Of a DNA stretch of 12,673 bases, positions 6,809 through 12,673 are shown in pieces (the stretch's first letter is position 1; each line of letters starts with the position of its first letter). Made by a program: the position numbers and the translations under genes. The stretch lies in NCBI GenBank assembly GCA_002731985.1, contig PCCT01000061.1, positions 3,398 through 16,070 on the forward strand. Reading direction: 5' to 3'. The notes under the pieces were generated by a model. That model saw nothing but the letters and a program-made list of their open reading frames with translations, was not told where the DNA came from and ran no database searches. The stretch comes from Nitrospinota bacterium (GTDB taxonomy: Bacteria; Nitrospinota; Nitrospinia; Nitrospinales; VA-1).

Positions 6809-7843
6809 TCAGTACAAAATCTCAATCTTGGCTTTTTTCCTGAGACTGGCTACATAATCCGCGACCCTGTCCTGAGCCTTTTCCATGAACAGTTGCTTTT
6901 GGATCGCTTCTTCCATGTCTTTAAACGGCGCATATTCGCTGGGCTTGGAACCTGTCAGTTTAATCAGGTGAAACCCGAATTTAGTTTCAACCACATCAGT
7001 GACTTCACCCACCTTGAGTTTTTCCACTGCCTCCGCGAATGATTTTTCTACACCCTCAGCATAAAAGAATCCGAGATCGCCTCCATTCTCAGCAGAAACC
7101 TCATCGTGGGAATATTTCTTCGCCAGTTCCGCTATATCTGCTCCGCCTTTCATCTCTTTCTGAACTTCCAGAATTTTTTCGCGGGCTTTTTTTTCGAGCT
7201 CATCTTTCTTCGCCTGCAATTCTTCTATTTTGCTACTTCGAATCAGGTCTGGGGGGAAAGGTGAAATGAGCACATGGCTGACGCGGAAAGCCTCTGGCCT
7301 GTGGAAGCTCTCCTTATTATCGTCGTAATATTTATGCACCTCGGTATCATCTATCTTCACCTTACCTTTGACCTGTTTTTCAAGGATGACTCGTGCCAGG
7401 GCATCCACTTCGATAGATCTTTTCAGGTCACTTTCGGTGATATTTCGTTGGTCCAGGGCCTTATTAAATTCTTCATTATTCTTATACGCAGAACGTAATG
7501 ATTCCAGTTCGGATTCCACGACCTTTGGGTCGGCTTTCAGGTTGAGTTTCTGACCTTCCTGATACATCAACTCCCGGACAACTTCCTTGTCGATAATTTT
7601 ACGAACCATCTTATCTTTCTGAGGCGATGTCATCGGTGCCCGCACATTTCTCAAAGCGCGCATAAATTCGAACTTGATATATTTTGCTGGAATCTCACTC
7701 CCATTCACGCGTGCCACCACATTCGGAATCGATGGAATCTGGTTCATGCCTTTGAGCGGCCCTTCGGCATAAACTGTTCCCAGCCCACTCACCAAAAGGG
7801 CTCCTGTAATAAGTAATGAAAACCATTGTTTTTTCACGCGCAT
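6809..7843 (-). CDS. Exported parvulin-type peptidylprolyl isomerase (SurA/PpiD/PrsA-like)
   Basis: This protein likely acts in the periplasm as a folding chaperone or prolyl cis-trans isomerase for envelope proteins. From the ATG at 7843 (344 residues) it starts MRVKKQWF, a hydrophobic stretch LLITGALLVSGLGTVYA and a probable signal peptidase site after Ala26. Residues about 41-180 form a helical SurA-N-like domain (NVVARVNGSEIPAKYIKFEF...). Residues about 185-298 form the rotamase domain: FRVSHVLI, ADIAELAKKYSHDE, NGGDLGFF and KFGFHLIKLTG. An extra charged helix of about 30 residues (roughly 203-232) lies between the first strand and the rest of the domain. GGAG about eight bases before this ATG supports it; a longer version from 7885 would add 14 residues in front of the signal peptide. 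Whether it belongs to the SurA or PrsA branch is open. Confidence 0.92.
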   Translation of the reverse strand: MRVKKQWFSLLITGALLVSGLGTVYAEGPLKGMNQIPSIPNVVARVNGSEIPAKYIKFEFMRALRNVRAPMTSPQKDKMVRKIIDKEVVRELMYQEGQKLNLKADPKVVESELESLRSAYKNNEEFNKALDQRNITESDLKRSIEVDALARVILEKQVKGKVKIDDTEVHKYYDDNKESFHRPEAFRVSHVLISPFPPDLIRSSKIEELQAKKDELEKKAREKILEVQKEMKGGADIAELAKKYSHDEVSAENGGDLGFFYAEGVEKSFAEAVEKLKVGEVTDVVETKFGFHLIKLTGSKPSEYAPFKDMEEAIQKQLFMEKAQDRVADYVASLRKKAKIEILY

Positions 7844-7943
7844 AAAATCACTCCAGAAATCTGTTAAAAAGTTAATGCCCTGCAATTAATTTATAGGGAT
7901 AATAGGGTGGCAGATTACCACTCCTTAGTGTAAGTTGCAACTC

Positions 7944-7966
7944 CACGTGGGGAGCCGCTACACGTG
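7944..7966. promoter_or_regulatory. Pair of CACGTG palindromes in the divergent intergenic region
   Basis: CACGTG occurs at 7944-7949 (within the eight-base palindrome CCACGTGG) and again at 7961-7966, 17 bases apart start to start. Both lie in the 160-base gap (7844-8003) between the divergent isomerase and membrane SpeE-like genes. Such a tandem could be an operator, but two six-base sites may arise by chance. I found no convincing -35/-10 pair for either gene here. Confidence 0.25.
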
Positions 7967-8003
7967 ACAACACAGTCTTTGAACCTCTCTGTACAACTTT
8001 AAG

Positions 8004-10637
8004 ATGAATCATTCTTCGATCACTGCCTCCAGATTCGTGCCATTTTTCTGTCTGTTCATTTCCGGCACCGCCAGTCTGGTCTATGAGCTGATCTGGATCA
8101 GGCAATTGGCTCTGGTTTTTGGCGGCACTTTGTATGCCATCAGCGCTGTCTTATGCGCCTTCATGACAGGGCTTGCTCTAGGCGCGTGGGCTATCGGCCG
8201 ATTCATAAACTCCAGGAACGAAAGCGGGAATCCCGTCGATTCGGTTCGGCTTTATGGTCTCCTTGAGGGGGCTATTGGACTCTACGCTCTCTTTTTCCCT
8301 TACGGGCTGGACCTGCTGACTGAATGGTATGCCCCAATTGTTGCTGGATCTCTCGATTTGGGCTCTCAACTTCACTGGATAGAATTCGGCCTCAGCGCAG
8401 CGCTCATGCTCCCCGCTACTGTCTGTATGGGCGCAACACTTCCGCTCATCGGCAGTTGGTCCATTGGCGATCGGAGTGACCGCGTCATCGCCGATATCTC
8501 CATTCTGTACAGCCTGAACACGTTCGGCGCTGTGGCGGGATGCCTGTATGCTCAAATGTTCGCGGTGAAGTTTCTGGGCATCAACGGAACCAATTTAACC
8601 GCTGTTGCGATGAACGGCCTTGTCTTTCTCCTATGCGTCACCTTCCGGAAGCGCTCTGTCGAGGAGCCATCAACTCACACTCGAAACACAAAACGAAAAA
8701 AGGACAGCGGAGGCGAACCCGCTCCGGAACGAGGGCTGTCAATACTCCTTCTCCTGATATTCATCTATTCAGGGATGGCCTCGCTGGCGAGCGAAATATT
8801 ATGGACACGTGTCCTGGTCTTCCCCATGGGGACCACTCTCTATTCCTTCGCGCTCATCCTAGCGACGTTTCTGTTCGGGATTGCGCTGGGAAGCCTTGTT
8901 GCCGATAAACTGCTTGGGGACTCTCATCGCATTCTCAAGTTTCTACTGATTGAGCTTGCCATCGCCATAACATGTATCGCCATTCTTCCTATGTTTGAGC
9001 GTTTGCACGAATGGACCTTGCGAGCGGATTACTTATTTTACGATCTTGATAATATCGCGCTAAAAACTCTTGGCATTCGATCTCTATTTGCGTTCGGCCT
9101 CATGTTTCTGCCTACGCTTGGGTTTGGGCTCCTCTTTCCACTCGCGAACCGCATTCACCTGAACTTGTTCGGAACAGTCAGCGGAACTCTTGGCAACAGT
9201 TACGCCCTGAACACCATGGGCGCTGTACTGGGCACGATTCTTACTCCTTTCATCTTTATCCCGCTCATGGGAATCCGCCTTTCTTTGTTTGCGATCTATT
9301 CTGTCCTGATCATTCTTTGTTTCGCCGCGATGACTATCCATTTTAAATGGAGCGGTCAACGCCTTATCAAGCCTGTCATCCTTACAACAATTATAACCTT
9401 TGCGGGTTACTTCTGGTCCACCCCACAAGTAGACACTCAACAACCGGGCGATCACAATCTGGCAAGGACAGAAATCAACGTGCCAAAATCACAGCTAAAA
9501 CTTCTAGAATACAAGGAGGGCGACTTTTCAACCCTCAGTGTGACAGAGGACAGGAAATCCGGTGCGCGTACTTTGTATATGAACGGATTCAGCACAGCGA
9601 CCGTTTCAGATTCCATCGGCGGAAGCGCTTACATGCAGGCGATGGGATTTGTGCCGATGGCTTTGCATCCCGACCCCAAAAAAGCCCTGGTCATTTGTTT
9701 TGGTACCGGGAACACAACGGGTACGGTCTCTCTGTTTCCCGGCGTGGAAGTGGACGGTGTAGAAATTGACAAGCACGTTTTGTCATTCGCCCACCGATTT
9801 TCAAAATGGAACCGAAATGTGCTGGAGAAATCCAACGTCCACATGCGTATTCAAGATGGTCGCACCTTCACGCGCTGGACCAGCAACAAATATGACGTTA
9901 TCACGTTGGAACCTATGTCTCCGGTTCAGGCTGGCACGGTCAACCTCTACTCCAAAGAATTCTACCAACTGGCCGCAAACAGATTGAACAAAGATGGACT
10001 CATGATGCAATGGCTACCGCTTCACCTTGTGGGACCGGAAGATGCACGATCCATCCTGAAAACTTTCCAGGAAGTTTTTCCTCATACATCCATCTGGAAT
10101 AGTTTATTAACGCGAATCGTTTTATTGGTCGGATCAAATGAACCGATCGTTCCCGACAGAATACGTTTTGATGAACTGATGCAAACGCCTGAACTCAAGG
10201 AAGCGGCACAGCAGATGGGAGTAAACTCTTTTCTTGATTTCACAGATTTTTTTCTGACCGATGGAGAGCGGGTTAAATCTTTCGTAGAAAGCGCCGAAGT
10301 AGTGACCGACGACCGTCCTCTTCTTGAATTTTCTCCGGTCACCCTTCTCCCTCCACTGCAATGGCAGGTGGACGAAACGTTTCTAAACCTCTTAAGACAT
10401 CGAGTGGGGCACTATCCAGAGGTGAGGGGATTGATCACGTCTGAAAAAAACAGATGGCGGAAAAATTTTCGCACTCGAACAGCACAAAGACTTTCTGTGT
10501 TTTCAAGACGCTATCACGGTCCGGGCGAACACGCCTTCAACCAAAGAAATTATCGCGGCGGGATCAAAGCGATTAAAGCTTATCTAAATAAACAGGGGGA
10601 CGAACCTATCAGACTTAAAGGCACGCAATGGAAATAA
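8004..10637 (+). CDS. Fused multi-pass membrane protein with C-terminal spermidine-synthase-like domain
   Basis: This 877-residue protein has an N-terminal half of many membrane segments (residues about 11-470) and a C-terminal methyltransferase-fold domain of the spermidine synthase family (about 500-780). The membrane part is an internal duplication: GTASLVYELIWIRQLALVFG (21-40) and GMASLASEILWTRVLVFPMG (257-276) head the two copies, each followed by LALGAW- or IALGSL-type loops. The SpeE-like part shows a cofactor loop ICFGTGNTTG (564-573), VEVDGVEIDK (581-590), RIQDGRTF (615-622) and NLYSKEFYQLAANRL (647-661). Where classical SpeE has its catalytic Asp motif (D-S-T-D-P), this protein has LEPMSP (635-640), so aminopropyl transfer is doubtful. 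A single TPR-like stretch (about 841-865) precedes the stop. The ATG is the only start in this frame (a stop lies 22 bases upstream) but has no clear ribosome site. The substrate is unknown. Confidence 0.9.
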   Translation: MNHSSITASRFVPFFCLFISGTASLVYELIWIRQLALVFGGTLYAISAVLCAFMTGLALGAWAIGRFINSRNESGNPVDSVRLYGLLEGAIGLYALFFPYGLDLLTEWYAPIVAGSLDLGSQLHWIEFGLSAALMLPATVCMGATLPLIGSWSIGDRSDRVIADISILYSLNTFGAVAGCLYAQMFAVKFLGINGTNLTAVAMNGLVFLLCVTFRKRSVEEPSTHTRNTKRKKDSGGEPAPERGLSILLLLIFIYSGMASLASEILWTRVLVFPMGTTLYSFALILATFLFGIALGSLVADKLLGDSHRILKFLLIELAIAITCIAILPMFERLHEWTLRADYLFYDLDNIALKTLGIRSLFAFGLMFLPTLGFGLLFPLANRIHLNLFGTVSGTLGNSYALNTMGAVLGTILTPFIFIPLMGIRLSLFAIYSVLIILCFAAMTIHFKWSGQRLIKPVILTTIITFAGYFWSTPQVDTQQPGDHNLARTEINVPKSQLKLLEYKEGDFSTLSVTEDRKSGARTLYMNGFSTATVSDSIGGSAYMQAMGFVPMALHPDPKKALVICFGTGNTTGTVSLFPGVEVDGVEIDKHVLSFAHRFSKWNRNVLEKSNVHMRIQDGRTFTRWTSNKYDVITLEPMSPVQAGTVNLYSKEFYQLAANRLNKDGLMMQWLPLHLVGPEDARSILKTFQEVFPHTSIWNSLLTRIVLLVGSNEPIVPDRIRFDELMQTPELKEAAQQMGVNSFLDFTDFFLTDGERVKSFVESAEVVTDDRPLLEFSPVTLLPPLQWQVDETFLNLLRHRVGHYPEVRGLITSEKNRWRKNFRTRTAQRLSVFSRRYHGPGEHAFNQRNYRGGIKAIKAYLNKQGDEPIRLKGTQWK

Positions 10638-10657
10638 AAATCACCAGAACCCCACCC

Positions 10658-10682
10658 AACCTCCCCTTAGTAAGGGGAGGTT
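10658..10682. repeat. Perfect 25-base palindrome between convergent genes
   Basis: Twelve-base arms (AACCTCCCCTTA at 10658-10669; its complement at 10671-10682) flank a single G. A run of eight A follows it on the + strand. A U-run is not at the 3' side of the hairpin on either strand, so it does not look like an intrinsic terminator. CCTCCCC...GGGGAGG palindromes are a style of small dispersed repeat seen in many bacterial genomes, so a REP/MITE-like unit is likely. Confidence 0.6.
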
Positions 10683-10721
10683 AAAAAAAACATATAAAGA
10701 CGATTTTCTACAACCAACCAT

Positions 10722-11294
10722 TTACGCCATCACAAGATGCTCAATGGTTTTGAAGGTGGGGGATTCTTTCATGACGGCTTGCGCTTCTTCAGTGATTCCA
10801 TTACCGAATATGTCGACGTATTTAAGAGCGGTCAGCGTCTGGCTTTCTGCAATCGCCTTCCCGCCTTCATCGCCTATTTTATTCTGCGCGAGATCAAGCT
10901 TTTCCAGGTTAGTGAGCATGAGGGAGTCGGCAAGGGCCTTGGCTCCATCGGGTCCAATTGCGTTCTTCCAGAGATTGAGTGAGGTGAGGCGAGAAAAGAG
11001 CGGCGATTGGGCAATGGTCCCTGCGCCTGCATCACCTATCGAGTTTCTTTCCAGATTGAGGGATGTTAGCCCTAGCAACAGAGTGGACCCCGCCAGAGCT
11101 TGAATTCCTTTATCTGTGATATCGTTTCGCTCAAGCTTCAATTCGCGCAGGTTGGAAAGTTCCGGGCACTGAGCCAGATACTCCACTCCCTCGTCACCTA
11201 TATATTTTAGGCGGAGGTCAAGAACAGTTCCCTCCTGAAATAAATTTTTTTCGATTAAAGTTTCTACGGGTTGGTCATTGAAAGGTTGGTTCAT
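10722..11294 (-). CDS. Leucine-rich-repeat protein (ribonuclease-inhibitor-like repeats)
   Basis: This 190-residue protein is almost entirely leucine-rich repeats of the ribonuclease-inhibitor type, which form a curved protein-binding surface. There is no signal peptide or membrane segment, so it is probably cytoplasmic. A partial repeat (residues about 25-48) is followed by five units that begin exactly 27 residues apart at 49, 76, 103, 130 and 157. Each follows LxxLxLxxNxIxDxGxxAxAxSxxLxx, for example LTSLNLERNSIGDAG and LEKLDLAQNKIGDEG. The ATG lies 4 bases after the stop of the upstream peptidase gene, and its ribosome site (AAAGGATGA) is made from that gene's last codons, so the two are probably translationally coupled. 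No enzymatic residues are present. A likely role is as a binding partner, possibly of the peptidase; the target is unknown. Confidence 0.88.
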   Translation of the reverse strand: MNQPFNDQPVETLIEKNLFQEGTVLDLRLKYIGDEGVEYLAQCPELSNLRELKLERNDITDKGIQALAGSTLLLGLTSLNLERNSIGDAGAGTIAQSPLFSRLTSLNLWKNAIGPDGAKALADSLMLTNLEKLDLAQNKIGDEGGKAIAESQTLTALKYVDIFGNGITEEAQAVMKESPTFKTIEHLVMA

Positions 11295-11298
11295 TCGA

Positions 11299-12673
11299 TC
11301 ATCCTTTTTTCTTTCGGGTTTTAGCAGTTTCCTTTTTTTCCATCATATCCATACGCTCGCGCAGTGATTTGTTTTCTGTTATGACATCATCCAATTCCGA
11401 GCGAATATCCTTCATCTCTTTCGGTTTGTTCGCCGATTCACGCAGGTAAGTTATGGTGTCCTCGGCGCGTCTTTGCAATCTGCCATCGGTTTCATTATTA
11501 GCAATTTGCCTGAGAACCGGAATGGCGGAAAGGTCGTCCAATTGTTTCATCGCGGAGATGGCACCTAATTTACCACGGAACACTGCCGCTGGTGTACCCC
11601 GTTTTTCGCGAGCAAACCTTTTCAGATGCTCGATGACCTCCCCTTTGCGATGAGGGTGCCTATTTGCCAGTTTGGCCAGGGCTCTCATTGCGGCCTGGCG
11701 GCTATTGCGATGCGCCCCATACTCCGCTCCTCTTACCAGATAATCCCATGACACTTCATTTTCCAGATCGGCGAGCGCGTTGTAAATAGCGGTCTGCGCC
11801 ATTGCATTGTGTGATGGGCGACTGATAGATGCTTCGAGAAACTCCAATGAGTCCTTGTCCTTAATTTTTCCAAGGGTCTGCAATGCAACCGCCTCTACTC
11901 TATAAGAGGAATCACCCTTGGCAATTCTACGAATCGCCTGTGCCGCCTTTTCGTCGTTAACAAAATTCCCCAATGCGCTCACAACCGCCCGGCGGGTTTT
12001 TGGGTTGTCAATTTTCAGTCCGCTAATGAGCATATCCCTTGCCTCGTCCCCGCCAAACTTGCCCAAAGCCCTTGCGATGCGAGTTGCAACGCCCCACTCT
12101 TTTTCCTTACGCAGTCGTTCTCCCAGAACTTTCACATCTTCGGTCGAAGGTTTTTTAGTCAGCGCGGCGGCGGCCTCCAAACGTCCAATCGGATCAGGAT
12201 CACGCTTCAACTGCTCATGGAGCATGGGACGAGAAACATCTATCACAACCACTTTACAGGGGCACTCGTAATCGGGATCAATTCTGAAAAACAGCGGTTT
12301 GCTCTTGAGCCGGAAACAGAAATTTTCTTTCTCTGATTTTATCTTTACAGGAAACCTCTCTTCGCCCTTCTTGTAATAGAACACCAGGGTGAAATGAATA
12401 TTAAATAACAACTCTTCTTTCTTCTTTTCGGCCTTCTGCGTTTGTTTGATTCCGACGGTCGCCATCTTACTGCTGGAATCCCATGAAAATGACAGCTCCA
12501 ATTTTGGATAACCGCCACGGTATATCCATTGCTGTAACCATTTATCGAAGTTGCGTCCAGTCACTTCTTCAAGACATCTGATGAAATCTGTTGTCTCTAC
12601 CAGATCGTAGCGGTGCCGGTTTAAATATATTTCCAAAGCTTCCCTGAAACGCTTTTCACCAACAATAGATTTA
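11299..12673 (-). CDS. M1-family (gluzincin) aminopeptidase-like protein with C-terminal HEAT repeats, N-terminal part outside the window
   Basis: The frame runs off the right edge, leaving 457 codons of the C-terminal portion. The first part (KSIVGEKRFREALEIYLNRH, then DLVETTDFIRCLEEVTGRNF and WLQQWIYRGGYPKLELSFSW) matches the end of the M1 peptidase catalytic domain and the start of the following beta-sandwich (about residues 1-145 of the fragment). The HExxH zinc site lies outside the window and cannot be checked. Residues about 155-410 are HEAT/armadillo-like helical repeats (for example EAAAALTKKPSTEDVKVLGE, ARALGKFGGDEARDMLISGL and RRAVVSALGNFVNDEKAAQA). A short coiled coil (IRSELDDVITENKSLRERMD) and a lysine-rich tail KTRKKKG end the chain. 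Apparent internal starts near 12636 (TTG) are rejected because the homology continues upstream. The LRR gene follows four bases later. Substrate and location are unknown. Confidence 0.87.
   Translation of the reverse strand, partial: KSIVGEKRFREALEIYLNRHRYDLVETTDFIRCLEEVTGRNFDKWLQQWIYRGGYPKLELSFSWDSSSKMATVGIKQTQKAEKKKEELLFNIHFTLVFYYKKGEERFPVKIKSEKENFCFRLKSKPLFFRIDPDYECPCKVVVIDVSRPMLHEQLKRDPDPIGRLEAAAALTKKPSTEDVKVLGERLRKEKEWGVATRIARALGKFGGDEARDMLISGLKIDNPKTRRAVVSALGNFVNDEKAAQAIRRIAKGDSSYRVEAVALQTLGKIKDKDSLEFLEASISRPSHNAMAQTAIYNALADLENEVSWDYLVRGAEYGAHRNSRQAAMRALAKLANRHPHRKGEVIEHLKRFAREKRGTPAAVFRGKLGAISAMKQLDDLSAIPVLRQIANNETDGRLQRRAEDTITYLRESANKPKEMKDIRSELDDVITENKSLRERMDMMEKKETAKTRKKKG

Noticed and set aside
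7844..7885. N-terminal extension of the prolyl isomerase from 7885
   Set aside because: It would put 14 residues in front of a good signal peptide; the ATG at 7843 has GGAG at normal spacing.
9347..9769. 140-residue and other open frames opposite or inside the SpeE-like gene
   Set aside because: No recognisable motifs, and the overlapping main frame has clear domain homology; these are shadows.
11918..12271. Open frame on the + strand inside the HEAT-repeat gene
   Set aside because: It is antisense to clear HEAT repeats, with no domain of its own and no ribosome site seen.

Overview
The window looks like ordinary chromosomal DNA of a Gram-negative-type bacterium with roughly 45-50% GC by eye. 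It carries 10 intact or edge-truncated genes and one decayed gene. No rRNA, tRNA, CRISPR array, transposase or phage gene was seen. The lineage cannot be fixed from the sequence alone. The mix of a YggT-DivIVA-YggU cluster, a DUF3386-like protein, a fused membrane spermidine-synthase-like protein and an M1 peptidase carrying HEAT repeats would fit a Nitrospinota or deltaproteobacterial-grade organism, but this is a tentative inference.

Layout. 1-285 (+) is the C-terminal end of a TrmA/RumA-type RNA m5U methyltransferase, followed by a strong near-palindrome at 299-326. 354-1055 (+) is a decayed sensor kinase: a truncated cyclic-nucleotide-binding domain joined to a degenerate HATPase, with two frameshifts, both at poly-A runs. 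1087-2487 (-) is asnS. Divergent from asnS, 2644-3709 (+) is a tight cluster of YggT, DivIVA-like and YggU/DUF167 genes, an arrangement known in envelope-growth and division loci. 3790-5852 (+) holds mtnA (methionine salvage) and a sugar-1-phosphate nucleotidyltransferase with a beta-helix tail, behind a good promoter candidate and ended by a clear intrinsic terminator that can work on both strands. 5929-6606 (-) is a DUF3386-like protein and 6809-7843 (-) an exported parvulin-type prolyl isomerase, with a 15-bp-stem hairpin between them. 8004-10637 (+) is a large multi-pass membrane protein fused to a spermidine-synthase-like domain. It converges on an LRR/M1 peptidase pair (10722-12673, -), and a perfect 25-bp palindrome lies between the converging genes.

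Working together. The clearest functional units are YggT-DivIVA-YggU (cell envelope or division), mtnA with the nucleotidyltransferase (shared transcript, unrelated chemistry), and the HEAT-repeat M1 peptidase translationally coupled to a small leucine-rich-repeat protein. The last pair is the best candidate for an uncharacterised two-component unit. I found no convincing evidence of a wholly new system. The most informative oddities are the homopolymer-broken kinase, the peptidase/LRR pair, the membrane SpeE-like protein that lacks the classical catalytic acid, and several unexplained dyads.
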